A DNA stretch of 30,288 bases. Origin: CALFVT01 sp039989855. Its GTDB lineage: Bacteria > Pseudomonadota > Alphaproteobacteria > Caulobacterales > Maricaulaceae. Below the pieces are notes generated by a model. That model saw only the letters and a list, made by a program, of their open reading frames with translations, ran no database searches and had not been told where the DNA came from. Shown one piece after another: positions 15,464 through 24,282 of the stretch; within the stretch, counting starts at the first letter, position 1, and each line of letters begins with the position of its first letter. Location: the NCBI GenBank assembly GCA_039989855.1, contig JBDXGZ010000006.1, forward strand, positions 1 to 30,288, in the 5' to 3' direction. The position numbers and the translations under genes are program-made.

Positions 15464-16438
15464 CTAGCGGGGTTGCAGCCACATTTTATTAGCATCAAAA
15501 TCCAAAAATACATCACGGTCACCCAGTAGATTAACTCCTGCAACAACAAAGGGTTTATCATCGACACCAATAAAACTTAAACTATCCGTATCCTTAATCA
15601 GCATAATCGTATCTTCCCATTTATAACGCCCTGACTTTAAGCTTCGCATCTTCGCCGCTACAACGGGTTTAAACTCCCCAACGGCACCTGCTAGTTCCCA
15701 TTGCCATTTTAACCGAGCCCGTAAAGATTTGGCTTCAACAAATGTCGCGGCATGCCAATTAATGACGTGAACATCAGTCCCAGTATCAAGTAAGGACGGA
15801 ATGTTTTTGTTCTTAACGGATAAATCGAAAAAGTGAAGGCTTGGTGCAAGCTCACTATATGGATTTTGATATAGATCTACTTCAACATAATGGTTTGGCT
15901 TTTGAATCAACCTAGAACTTCGTGGAATAAAGTATATTCGCTTTTCACTCCCATCAATATAGAGTCTATACCGTTCCAAAACCTCCATACCGATGACGCC
16001 GTCATAGGCCTCAAACTTTTCATCTTGTTCATCATCACTTGGCAAGATAGCAAAGGATTTTGATCCTAAAAATTCGTTCCCAAAACGTAAAGAATTGACC
16101 AAAGTCGTCATCGTATTGGCATTAGTGATGAGGCCGTGAACCCGTATAGTTTTATCAGGACTTTCAATCAGATTAAACTTTTCAACCGATGTTTCGAAAA
16201 GGGCCGAATATGTTGCCCCTGTATCTATAACCATTTCCGCCTCATATTCATCATTGATAGTAAGGGGGACAATCCACCGACCATATTCTGATTTTTTCAA
16301 GGGAAAACTTACAACATCTAGCTGTTGAATGATCTCAATTAGCTCTACTCCTAAATCTGGAGAACGTGTTTGAGTCGCACAGGCAGATAAAAAACTTGCT
16401 GCAGTGAAAACAAATATAAGAACCTTATATTTTATCAT
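15464..16438 (-). CDS. Lipoprotein with two retropepsin-like aspartic protease lobes
   Basis: I place the start at MIKYKVLIFVF, giving 324 residues with a lipoprotein signal peptide and lipobox LSAC (lipidated C20). An upstream in-frame TTG at 16501 would bury the signal sequence, so I reject it. Lobe 1 has VIDTGATYS (D72) and the later DGVIGMEVL strand; lobe 2 has LLDTGTDVH (D218) and VAGVNLLGDRDVFLDF. Each thus keeps the catalytic D-T-G and the downstream hydrophobic-Gly motif of clan AA proteases. Bacterial retropepsin-like proteins often carry one such unit; two in one chain would form a pepsin-like bilobed enzyme. The tail after C20 suggests periplasmic membrane anchoring. Substrate unknown; convergent with alr, divergent from the DUF533 gene. 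Confidence 0.75.
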   Translation of the reverse strand: MIKYKVLIFVFTAASFLSACATQTRSPDLGVELIEIIQQLDVVSFPLKKSEYGRWIVPLTINDEYEAEMVIDTGATYSALFETSVEKFNLIESPDKTIRVHGLITNANTMTTLVNSLRFGNEFLGSKSFAILPSDDEQDEKFEAYDGVIGMEVLERYRLYIDGSEKRIYFIPRSSRLIQKPNHYVEVDLYQNPYSELAPSLHFFDLSVKNKNIPSLLDTGTDVHVINWHAATFVEAKSLRARLKWQWELAGAVGEFKPVVAAKMRSLKSGRYKWEDTIMLIKDTDSLSFIGVDDKPFVVAGVNLLGDRDVFLDFDANKMWLQPR

Positions 16439-16568
16439 TTTATGACTATAGACTAATATCCTAACTGAACAAATAAATTCTCCATTATGGTAAAATATCA
16501 AAACACGACTATCTATGTTCTAGTCAGGTTCATCTTGCAGGGCTAAGTTCAGAAATACGGAGGATATT

Positions 16569-17285
16569 ATGTCGATAACAAATTTTAATGCACAAGACTT
16601 ACTCAATGAAATTTTGACCGCGGGTAAGGACCTTATAAGCGAGAGCAAAGCAAAAACAGGAAATCTAACGGAAAAGGGCAAGGAGCTTGCTAAGAAGGGC
16701 GAAGACGTTCTTGTTGATAGATTGGGTGTTGAAGACACAGAAGTTTCCCGAGAAGCGCTCCGCAAAGGCGTTGGGGCTGGTGCCGCTGCCGGCGCTTTAG
16801 CGCTTCTTTTATCGTCACGTTCTGGACGTAAACTCGCAACATTAGGGGGGCTTTCTGCCCTCGGTATTGTCGCCTATAAAGCCCATAAGGACGGGAAAAT
16901 GCCAACGTCAGTGGACGATGTTGTGGGCCTGTTAAAGGGCAAGGCTGCCCATGAGCGTGCGGATGTGTTATTAAAAGCTATGATCGCTGCTGCTCATGCC
17001 GATGGAGACTTAAGCGAAACCGAGATGGAATTACTTGAAGCCTATGACGGGGCAACCCAAGAGGCGCTTAAGTCCTTTCTCTCAAAATCTTATTCGGCCA
17101 GAGACATCGCAGCGCTTTCAAACTCCAAACAAGAATCGGCTGAGATTTATGCTATATCATGCCGAATAGCGGACGGCTTAAACCCAGCAGAGCGCAATTA
17201 CCTTGACGCCCTTGCTATGGGGCTTGGACTTGATCCAGAGTTAGCCGCCTTAATTGAAACGGACGTTAGAACGGGCTCATCGTAA
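16569..17285 (+). CDS. DUF533 / YebE-like inner-membrane protein with TerB-like domain
   Basis: A 238-residue protein of the DUF533 family (E. coli YebE; related to TerB helical domains). Residues 1-60 are charged and helical; a Gly/Ala-rich segment (about 68-105, GVGAGAAAGALALLLSSRSG then LATLGGLSALGIVAY) is likely one or two short membrane-inserted helices; residues 125-235 form the TerB-like helical bundle, with IAAAHADGDLSETEMELLE, which resembles the acidic motif of that fold. Function is not established; YebE has been linked to envelope stress. GGAGG lies six to ten bases before the ATG. A weak hairpin follows the gene. It is divergent from the retropepsin lipoprotein. Confidence 0.8.
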   Translation: MSITNFNAQDLLNEILTAGKDLISESKAKTGNLTEKGKELAKKGEDVLVDRLGVEDTEVSREALRKGVGAGAAAGALALLLSSRSGRKLATLGGLSALGIVAYKAHKDGKMPTSVDDVVGLLKGKAAHERADVLLKAMIAAAHADGDLSETEMELLEAYDGATQEALKSFLSKSYSARDIAALSNSKQESAEIYAISCRIADGLNPAERNYLDALAMGLGLDPELAALIETDVRTGSS

Positions 17286-17298
17286 CTGAATAGGGATT

Positions 17299-17319
17299 AT
17301 ACCCTGCCCTTTGGGGTAT
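17299..17319 (+). terminator. Weak hairpin after the DUF533 gene
   Basis: ATACCC (17299-17304) and GGGTAT (17314-17319) with a nine-base loop, 14 bases past the stop. No T-run follows, so at best it is a weak terminator or mRNA-end stabiliser. Confidence 0.25.
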
Positions 17320-17358
17320 TGATGGTCTATAGTCTGATTTAAATTAGGGTAACTCTCA

Positions 17359-18546
17359 ATGTTCCAAACATTCTTTTCAGAACTGCGCGCCGCTAAAATT
17401 CCCGTATCCATACGGGAATACCTTACGCTTCTTGAAGGCGTGGAAAAAGAAGCGAGTGACGAAACTATTGACGGGTTTTATTACCTCTCTCGCACGACTC
17501 TGATCAAAGATGAGCGTGACCTCGATAAGTTTGATCAAGTTTTCTCTCATGTTTTTCGTGGCCTTGATTATATTGGCGACATCTTTGGTATGGCCGAAGG
17601 TGAAATCCCGAATGACTGGCTACGGGCGATGGCAGAGAAACTTCTGTCCCCTGAAGAGATGGCCGAGATCGAAAGCAAGGGCGGCTTTGATGCCTTGATG
17701 GACGCATTACGTGAGCGACTAGAGAACCAAGATAAACGCCATGAGGGTGGTAGTAAAAACATTGGCACGGCGGGCACCTCGCCTTTTGGGGCTTACGGCT
17801 ATAACCCTGAAGGTGTGCGAATTGGGCAAAAAGAAGGCCGCCACGGTAAAGCTGTGAAGGTGTGGGATAAACGTCAGTATAAAAACCTCGACGGAGACCG
17901 TGAGCTTGGTACGCGTAATATCAAAGTAGCCCTACGCCGCCTACGACGCTTTGCTCGTGACGGGGCTCGCGATGAGCTTGATTTAAACGGGACTATACGC
18001 GGTACAGCCCAAAAAGGGTGGCTCGATATACAGATGCGTCCCGAGCGCCGTAACGCCGTAAAAGTCTTAGCCTTTTTTGATGTGGGCGGGTCAATGGATC
18101 CGCATATTAAACATGTCGAGGAATTATTCTCTGCGGCGCGTTCCGAATTTAAGCACCTTGAATATTTCTACTTCCATAATTGCGTCTATGAACACTTGTG
18201 GAAAGATAATTACCGTCGTCAGCAAGAGCTAACGCCGACATGGGATGTGTTGCATAAATTCCCGTCTGATTACCGCGTTGTGATGGTCGGTGACGCAGCA
18301 ATGAGCCCTTATGAATTGACGATGCGCGGCGGCTCTGTTGAACATTGGAACGAAGAAGCGGGCGGGCTTTGGTTGCAACGCCTCGTAGAGGTTTACCCGA
18401 ACCTGATTTGGATTAATCCTTCACCTGAAAAATATTGGAACTACTCTCAATCTACAAGCATCATTCAAGAGATTATCGGTAAAGACCGTATGTTCCCAAT
18501 GACATTATCAGGTATCGAAGGCGCGATGAAAGAGCTTGCGCGTTAA
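17359..18546 (+). CDS. CoxE-like VWA domain protein
   Basis: A 395-residue cytosolic protein of the CoxE-like VWA family, which usually partners a MoxR-type AAA+ ATPase in metalloenzyme maturation or complex remodelling. The N-terminal half is helical (FFSELRAAKIPVSIREYLTLLEG is the family start), followed by a flexible Gly-rich segment (about 130-165). The VWA domain begins near 232 (KVLAFFDVGGSMD); the MIDAS-like motif reads D241-V-G-G-S245 rather than DxSxS, a variant that I recall as common in this subfamily. No MoxR gene lies in this window. AGGG lies about 11 bases upstream of the ATG. Six bases separate its stop from the convergent HPt gene. Confidence 0.85.
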   Translation: MFQTFFSELRAAKIPVSIREYLTLLEGVEKEASDETIDGFYYLSRTTLIKDERDLDKFDQVFSHVFRGLDYIGDIFGMAEGEIPNDWLRAMAEKLLSPEEMAEIESKGGFDALMDALRERLENQDKRHEGGSKNIGTAGTSPFGAYGYNPEGVRIGQKEGRHGKAVKVWDKRQYKNLDGDRELGTRNIKVALRRLRRFARDGARDELDLNGTIRGTAQKGWLDIQMRPERRNAVKVLAFFDVGGSMDPHIKHVEELFSAARSEFKHLEYFYFHNCVYEHLWKDNYRRQQELTPTWDVLHKFPSDYRVVMVGDAAMSPYELTMRGGSVEHWNEEAGGLWLQRLVEVYPNLIWINPSPEKYWNYSQSTSIIQEIIGKDRMFPMTLSGIEGAMKELAR

Positions 18547-18552
18547 AACAAA

Positions 18553-18933
18553 CTAACCAAGATCGCTAATCATTTGGCGGTGCTCCCAGCGTTGGATTTC
18601 CGTCACAACGCGTGAAACCGTAAATTCAATGTCTTGGATAAGCTGAGCCTTACGACCCTGTGTCCCCTTCATAGTGTGATGATCTTCGGCTTGTTGACAC
18701 AAATGTGCCAGTCGCATGGCACCAACGGCCTGTGATGTTCCTTTCAACGTATGAGCGGCGGATTCGAACATCTCCGAGTCAACATCCATCGAGATCATTT
18801 TCATCCAAGTATCTATTTGGTTCTTAAACAGACCAAATAATTCACGCGTTAAATCAACATCTCCATCCACATAACGGTTTAGGTGGTCGAAATCTATTTC
18901 TGCACTCGAATCATTTTGAAGGTCAGTCGTCAT
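18553..18933 (-). CDS. Histidine phosphotransfer (HPt) domain protein
   Basis: A stand-alone HPt protein of 126 residues that would pass phosphate between response-regulator domains in a phosphorelay. The acceptor histidine is H61 in SAAHTLKGTSQAVGA, on the second helix of a four-helix bundle; AMRLAHLCQQAED is the typical following helix. No histidine kinase or receiver gene is in the window, so partners cannot be named. It is not ChpT, which has a Bergerat-like second domain. Divergent from the CPBP gene with 108 bases between starts. Confidence 0.88.
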   Translation of the reverse strand: MTTDLQNDSSAEIDFDHLNRYVDGDVDLTRELFGLFKNQIDTWMKMISMDVDSEMFESAAHTLKGTSQAVGAMRLAHLCQQAEDHHTMKGTQGRKAQLIQDIEFTVSRVVTEIQRWEHRQMISDLG

Positions 18934-19041
18934 AGGCTAATTTAGCTTTGATGTTCACAAACAGCCATATGAAACTGGAATAATATTTGCCCTTTTTCCC
19001 TTATAGCTTAATGTAAATAAAAATACCAGGAGAGACACATT

Positions 19042-20196
19042 ATGTCAGCATGGACACACTACCTTAATGCTAGCCGCGCAGGGAAAATAAATTGGTATCA
19101 TTGGCTTGGTGGATTTTGGCTGATTTTCGTTGGGTGGATTATAGCGCAGGTAATTTTAACCTCTCCTATGATGCCATTACTTGAGCAAACTGATCCTGAA
19201 CTATCACGTCAACTGAGTGAAGCCAGCTTGGCTATTTTTGAAAAAATGGCGGTAGAGAAAATCGCACTTTTTGGAGGTGTTTTCTTTCTATCTGGGCTAT
19301 TAGCCACAGGCTTTTGGGTTGGGGCCGGAGTCGTAAAACAGATAAAAATAGCTAATGCTTTAGGCCTCATAGCCCTGTTCTCAACCTTCATCGCTATTTT
19401 TTCCGCCGTTCAACTCGGGCCCATATTAAGTGATGCAGAGTCAGCTCGCCTCATGACACAAGCTATGGGCCTTAATCCACTGATATATATAAGTTTTTTA
19501 ATCACCTTCCCTGGCACTCTCGCTGTCGTTTTCCTTATTCAAAAATACTGGCACGGCCGCACGATTACGAGCTTACATACAGCCTTTGAGCGTTATAATT
19601 GGAAGCGTACTTTTTTTGCAATTAGCATCTTTTGGATCATTGCCGCTATATTTGGAGCCATTGGCCACTTATCGGGTCTATCACCTTTAAAAGTAACTTT
19701 TGATCCAAGCCGTTTCTTTGGCTTTGCCATAGCCTCCCTCCTTTTTATTCCATTGCAATCTGCAACCGAGGAAATCATCGTACGAGGCTATATGAACCAA
19801 GGTTTAGGGCAATATATTAAAAGCCCGTGGATCGTGTTTATTATAACGAGCCTATTTTTTATGGCGTTACATTTGGGCAATCCCGAAGCCACCTCTAGCG
19901 CAGATAAAGGCGCGTACATGCACCTATTGACTATGAGTACTTATTTTAGCTTTGGCTTTTTATTATGTGTGTTGGTATATTACGAAGGTGGATTAGAGAC
20001 CGCGATTGGCGTCCATGTTGCTAATAATTTATTTGCAGCTATTTTCGTCAATTATGAAGGATCTGTTCTACCAACACCCTCTATGTTTATCGCCAATATA
20101 AATCCTAACTATGACTTACCGATTAGTATGGCTATGCTAGGCTTAGTGACATATATACTTGTTAGAACGCGCCCTGCCGCCGCTAAATCACTATAG
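19042..20196 (+). CDS. CPBP family intramembrane metalloprotease
   Basis: A 384-residue membrane protein with about eight membrane segments. The C-terminal half carries the three CPBP (Abi/Rce1-like) motifs: EEIIVRGY (glutamates and arginine), FMALHLGNPE (histidine) and HVANNLFAAI (His and Asn). The N-terminal half (residues 1-200) is an extra four-segment membrane region. Bacterial members act in prenyl-protein-like processing, bacteriocin immunity or unknown roles; none is indicated here. AGGAGAG precedes the ATG. It ends five bases from the convergent 82-residue gene. Confidence 0.85.
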   Translation: MSAWTHYLNASRAGKINWYHWLGGFWLIFVGWIIAQVILTSPMMPLLEQTDPELSRQLSEASLAIFEKMAVEKIALFGGVFFLSGLLATGFWVGAGVVKQIKIANALGLIALFSTFIAIFSAVQLGPILSDAESARLMTQAMGLNPLIYISFLITFPGTLAVVFLIQKYWHGRTITSLHTAFERYNWKRTFFAISIFWIIAAIFGAIGHLSGLSPLKVTFDPSRFFGFAIASLLFIPLQSATEEIIVRGYMNQGLGQYIKSPWIVFIITSLFFMALHLGNPEATSSADKGAYMHLLTMSTYFSFGFLLCVLVYYEGGLETAIGVHVANNLFAAIFVNYEGSVLPTPSMFIANINPNYDLPISMAMLGLVTYILVRTRPAAAKSL

Positions 20197-20201
20197 AAAA
20201 C

Positions 20202-20450
20202 TTATGTAATCGCGTGACGCCCTGCGTCTGTAAGGCGGCATACAAGCCAATCTGGTTTCATCGGATTGGCAAACCAAGGCTCAGCCAACCCTTTATCTAG
20301 GCATCCTCTTATAACTTTGGCTTTTATCTCTTGACCATTCTCATCAAATAGAGGGAGTTTACCCCCTGGCTGTGTTGTTCCAAGCTTCAAATACTCATGT
20401 TCATCATCTGTTAGTACACGCGCAGAATTACTCTTTGACCTATCAGCCAT
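20202..20450 (-). CDS. Small conserved-looking hypothetical protein (82 residues)
   Basis: I do not recognise a named family. Starting at ATG 20450 gives 82 residues beginning MADRSKSNSARVLTDDEHEY; a GTG six codons earlier is also possible. The C-terminal half (KAKVIRGCLDKGLAEPWFANP, then WLVCRLTDAGRHAI) reads like a recognition-type helix followed by a beta-hairpin wing and the LT..G end common in winged-helix proteins. It could therefore be a small DNA-binding protein, but this is inference from pattern only. It is divergent from the 694-residue gene, with 126 bases between them. Confidence 0.6.
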   Translation of the reverse strand: MADRSKSNSARVLTDDEHEYLKLGTTQPGGKLPLFDENGQEIKAKVIRGCLDKGLAEPWFANPMKPDWLVCRLTDAGRHAIT

Positions 20451-20576
20451 TACACCCACCAATTTCACCCTTTAAATAACGCTTTTAATTTGCGTCTTTC
20501 TTTATTCTGGCTAAATTAGCGTATAAGATGAAAAATAACGTTAATATCCACAACATGTGAATATAAGGGGTTTGGC

Positions 20577-22661
20577 TTGGCCAATATATTTAAAAAAATC
20601 AAAACGATAGAGGAAGTACTTGATGTGCCGACCCACGATTCATCGATGGAAAAGCATAAGCCATTGGGATTAAAACCAATCCTAGCAAAAGACGATGATG
20701 ATATTTCATCCACAACAAATATTGAAAACTCTGTAAGTGATGACGTAGACAATGATTTACGAATACCTGTTGAAGAGCTAACTGAGCGCAATAAATCGAT
20801 AGATAGTAAAGTAGAAGCAGATCATCTATCTAACCAAAGAACAGAAAATAGGCCTAATAATGAAGCCAACTCTCACACCGATAAGAACGGCTTAAACATT
20901 CATCCCGTTGATATGAAATCAACCCCAGTAGAGCCCGAAACGCTATCAATTGAAACTATTGAGACGGATAGCCCTACCGCTAATAAGCCTACGCCAAACA
21001 TGAGCAACATAACCGATAGAATGCCAACTATCTTATCCGATATTCCGAGCGTTCCACTAAGTATTCCATCATTTAGTGCACCCAAATGGCCTTATTGGAT
21101 GCTCGTCATTATAGGTTTTATGTGGATAATTGGCAGCTCCGCAGCAGCCTACGGTTATTTTGAGCTTGGCCTCGACTCACTAAATGCGAACCCTATCCAT
21201 GCTTTAGGTTTTGTAGGGTTTATTCTTGTACCGGCTTGCTTACTTTTGGTAACGGCCCTTATGTTGAGACGCATGAACCAATTGAGTTATGAAAGTCAAA
21301 AAATGGCTTTCATCAATGAGCAACTTTTAACACCATCCGATTACGCAGCAAAATCCGCAACTCATTTATCAAGCGCCATAACAAAGCAAATGGATAAAAT
21401 TGAACAACGTGCGGAACAAGCCGTTCATCGTGTTCAACAACTACAAACGGCTTTTGACAAACAAATCACATCTGTCACTCAAACGCTTAATCAAAATGCA
21501 GAGCAAAATGGTCAATTAGATGCTCAATTGATAAATTCAAAAATTGCTTGGACACAAACAATTAAAGATACAGATCAGACGATTGCTGATCTGTCTCAAT
21601 CACTCGATAGTGTTTTAAGTAGCTTTCAAACACGAATTGAAACAACTCATCAACAATTTGATAGCGTTAAAGCTTCAATGGAAGAATATAATGTGGACTT
21701 TGATGAGGCTCTAAACAAACAAGAAGCCAAGGTTAAAATCATAAGCGATCGGCATGATAAGATTAAACAAAGCTCAGAAGATATTCGTAGTAAATGGCAA
21801 AATGATGATGATCTATTCCAAGACCGTATATTCAATCAGCTCTCTCAGATCGACGCATTGAGTGAGCAAACAGAAGCACTCGTCTCTAAGCTTCAACACT
21901 CTAGTCAGACTTTAAAATCTGCCGCAAACTTATCAAATAAACTTCCATTAAGAGGCTCTATGGCAATCGAACAACTCGACTTGCTGCCAGGCCTAGGAGA
22001 AGCAAAAGCCATACTACCAACTCTCTTAGAAGCCGAAGCCGTTACAGAAGCGGAGACCCCTCCTCCTTTAGATCTAGATTTTGAAGATATAGCCTCAACG
22101 GACATGGATGATGTCTTATACTCAAGTCCAAATGTGCCACAGCCTTCCTTATCCAGCCAACGTATTGGCGTTGACACGCACAACGCCCCAAAGAAGAAAT
22201 GGTTTAAATCTTTTGGTAAGCGTCAAGAAAGCCCAAACCCTAAAAAAGATAATGATAACATATCAATACCACCCATTCCAGCGCCGACAAAACCGCTCCC
22301 GTCACACAATAAAAACTATGTTCCGCTTACGTTAACCGACAGACTCATTCGTGAACAGTTATCACCAGACGTCTTAATCGATTCTGGCTGTGCACGTGAA
22401 GCGGCAAGACTAAGGCTACATGAAGGCCCTTTTGCAATGAGCCAGTACGTGTCAATCCATCTGGGAGCTGCTGTTGTTCACCTACGAGACCTGTTGCCCA
22501 GCAACCCAGCACTTCGCACACAAGTCCACGATATGGCGGCTGTCTTCCCTATCAGAGAAAAGCTAGATATACGTGATGAAGAGGCTTTAGTTTATATTTT
22601 CAGTAGTCAGGCTGGCCGTGAATATTTACTTTGTGAAGCGGCTGTCAACGGATCATATTAA
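20577..22661 (+). CDS. Two-TM coiled-coil protein, TipN-like architecture
   Basis: A 694-residue protein without a family I can name firmly. The start is TTG at 20577: AAGGGG lies six bases before it, and the first in-frame ATG is 23 codons in. Layout: residues 1-165 polar, acidic and probably disordered; membrane segments at about 171-197 and 207-230; a long coiled-coil region (about 240-450, rich in Gln, heptad-like); a Pro/acid-rich linker (455-580); and a compact C-terminal domain (583-690, TDRLIREQLSPDVLIDSGC to SSQAGREYLLCEAAV). Caulobacter TipN, the new-pole landmark, has two N-terminal membrane segments and a large coiled coil, so a polarity or scaffold role is possible. Codon use resembles neighbours. 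It converges on the Mla lipoprotein gene, four bases apart. Confidence 0.7.
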   Translation: MANIFKKIKTIEEVLDVPTHDSSMEKHKPLGLKPILAKDDDDISSTTNIENSVSDDVDNDLRIPVEELTERNKSIDSKVEADHLSNQRTENRPNNEANSHTDKNGLNIHPVDMKSTPVEPETLSIETIETDSPTANKPTPNMSNITDRMPTILSDIPSVPLSIPSFSAPKWPYWMLVIIGFMWIIGSSAAAYGYFELGLDSLNANPIHALGFVGFILVPACLLLVTALMLRRMNQLSYESQKMAFINEQLLTPSDYAAKSATHLSSAITKQMDKIEQRAEQAVHRVQQLQTAFDKQITSVTQTLNQNAEQNGQLDAQLINSKIAWTQTIKDTDQTIADLSQSLDSVLSSFQTRIETTHQQFDSVKASMEEYNVDFDEALNKQEAKVKIISDRHDKIKQSSEDIRSKWQNDDDLFQDRIFNQLSQIDALSEQTEALVSKLQHSSQTLKSAANLSNKLPLRGSMAIEQLDLLPGLGEAKAILPTLLEAEAVTEAETPPPLDLDFEDIASTDMDDVLYSSPNVPQPSLSSQRIGVDTHNAPKKKWFKSFGKRQESPNPKKDNDNISIPPIPAPTKPLPSHNKNYVPLTLTDRLIREQLSPDVLIDSGCAREAARLRLHEGPFAMSQYVSIHLGAAVVHLRDLLPSNPALRTQVHDMAAVFPIREKLDIRDEEALVYIFSSQAGREYLLCEAAVNGSY

Positions 22662-22665
22662 CATT

Positions 22666-23310
22666 CTAAGAGCCTTGATCTGAAAGACTTATAATCAACC
22701 AATCTGATATTTTTTCAAGATTTTGTTGATTGGCTCCAGACTTACTTTTGACAATGTCACTAACACGATTGGACAAAGCACGGTTATCCGAGCGAAAACT
22801 CTGCGTCCCTACTAATTTCCGTGAGCTGGCGTTTGAAAGAGTTACAAGATAATCCACTATAATTAGCGGAGCTTGATCTTCACCTCTATCAAATTTAGCT
22901 TCGAAGTTACGAATAGTGATATGAGCGCGATATTGAGCCCGTGCACCTGAAGTTGGAAGCACGCCAATAAGTTTAGCGCGCCCGTTCATTTCTGATAAGA
23001 AAGACTTCTGAACCATAATTGGCAAGCTATCTGCCCATTCTGCTTTATCAACAATAGCTAATTGAGTGTCTTCCTTCACAATAAGCAAATCATTACCCTG
23101 TAACGCTTTAGGGGCATTGGGCCGATCGATTCTAATTGTAAAAGCGTCTTGGATGTGATCAATCGTAGCCGTGTTTGTATCACTAGAACTGTTTGACAAA
23201 CGGTATATATGGCTCGCATCAGCAGGCTTAGGTAAAAGTAAAGACTGGCAACCACTCAGAATCATTGCAGTTAGGAACACTATTCCACAAAACACATTCC
23301 ATTTAATCAT
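22666..23310 (-). CDS. ABC-transport auxiliary lipoprotein (PqiC/DUF330-like) of the Mla operon
   Basis: A 214-residue lipoprotein with lipobox LSGC (C21). The mature protein has the ABC-transporter auxiliary fold: an early YRL strand, DAFTIRIDRPNAPKALQGNDL, and WADSLPIMVQKSFLSEM, which are typical of PF03886-like proteins. In alphaproteobacteria this lipoprotein accompanies the MlaE-MlaF-MlaD set and presumably takes the outer-membrane or periplasmic partner role that MlaA/MlaC fill in E. coli; that is inference. Its ATG overlaps the mlaD stop (ATGA), so it is the last gene of the operon. Confidence 0.82.
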   Translation of the reverse strand: MIKWNVFCGIVFLTAMILSGCQSLLLPKPADASHIYRLSNSSSDTNTATIDHIQDAFTIRIDRPNAPKALQGNDLLIVKEDTQLAIVDKAEWADSLPIMVQKSFLSEMNGRAKLIGVLPTSGARAQYRAHITIRNFEAKFDRGEDQAPLIIVDYLVTLSNASSRKLVGTQSFRSDNRALSNRVSDIVKSKSGANQQNLEKISDWLIISLSDQGS

Positions 23311-24281
23311 TGCGGCAACTCCACAGTCTCTCTTTTTTCCCCACTGATAAATTCAATAGGGTTTTGTTCTAACGACTCAATGACGCGGTTCAAACTCTCC
23401 ACAAGATCCCTAACCATGCTGGCAGACTCCTCAAGATCAGTTAACCCTGAATTAGATATACGGTTGAGCGCATCACTCAAATCTATTGCCACAGTAGATG
23501 CATCTCCAGCCGTAACTTCAAAAGCATTAAGTGTTTGGTCAAGTTCATCCATGGTAATCGCCGCACGCGTAAGAAATATGTTCAGGTCTTCTAAAACAAA
23601 TTTATCGAAATCTGCAGCAGCAGTATCAACTTCGTTAGCCGCTTTTGTCACTTCATCCGCTGCTATTTCAAAAGATTTTAGTACACTATTCACAAGTTCA
23701 GGGTCCAGTTCAGAATCGCTTAGCTTCTTTGTTAGAATATTTATATTTGATAGAGTTTCGTGAAAATCATTAATAGCTTCTGGCGTCAGAACCGCATTAA
23801 CACGTGCAATAGCTTTTTGGGCTCCGACTATAACTGAACCACCATCATCCAAAAAGGTTTCAATCTGACTCATTCGTCCGGGAAGACTATAGGGAGATGT
23901 CGCTCCACTCTTCGCCATTAAAACGTTTGATTCACCCTCAAATATTTGTATATAGTTCAGGCCTGTCAAACCCGACGGTTCAAGCTGCGCAAAACTATCT
24001 GTTGTAATCGGGTAGTTAGCCGTCACACGAAGCTGTACTATAACAGTGTTCGCCGCCTCAGAGTCGAGCGTTAAATCTACAACTTCCCCAAACCGCAATC
24101 CGTTGAACCGTACTTCTGTTCCCTTATTAACGCCCCGAACAGGTCCAGAAAATCGAACATCATAAAATTCATATTGCTGATCAAATTCGGCCTTTGAATA
24201 CCACCCTATAAACCCAATCATAGCGATGAATGATAACATGACAAATACGCCTATAAGAGCAAAGTGTGCGCGGCTCTCCAT
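23307..24281 (-). CDS. mlaD: MCE-domain lipid transport protein MlaD
   Basis: Periplasmic substrate-binding component that forms a hexameric ring on the MlaFE transporter. The 324 residues have one membrane anchor (about 7-29), an MCE domain (about 38-118, VRFSGPVRGVNKGTEVRFNGL then GEVVDL) and a long helical tail (about 150-315) with repeated leucines and heptads. It is longer than E. coli MlaD (183 residues) because of the tail, as in many alphaproteobacteria, where the helices may form a tube. One base separates it from mlaF. Confidence 0.9.
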   Translation of the reverse strand: MESRAHFALIGVFVMLSFIAMIGFIGWYSKAEFDQQYEFYDVRFSGPVRGVNKGTEVRFNGLRFGEVVDLTLDSEAANTVIVQLRVTANYPITTDSFAQLEPSGLTGLNYIQIFEGESNVLMAKSGATSPYSLPGRMSQIETFLDDGGSVIVGAQKAIARVNAVLTPEAINDFHETLSNINILTKKLSDSELDPELVNSVLKSFEIAADEVTKAANEVDTAAADFDKFVLEDLNIFLTRAAITMDELDQTLNAFEVTAGDASTVAIDLSDALNRISNSGLTDLEESASMVRDLVESLNRVIESLEQNPIEFISGEKRETVELPQ

Positions 24282-24282
24282 A

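Noticed and set aside
16439..16501. TTG start adding 21 residues before the retropepsin signal peptide
   Set aside because: It would place a polar stretch before the lipoprotein signal; MIKYKVLIFVF gives a correct signal and lipobox.
17339..17353. CtrA-like half-sites (TTAA-N7-TAAC) before the CoxE-like gene
   Set aside because: The second half-site lacks the full TTAA, so the match is too weak to claim a CtrA site.
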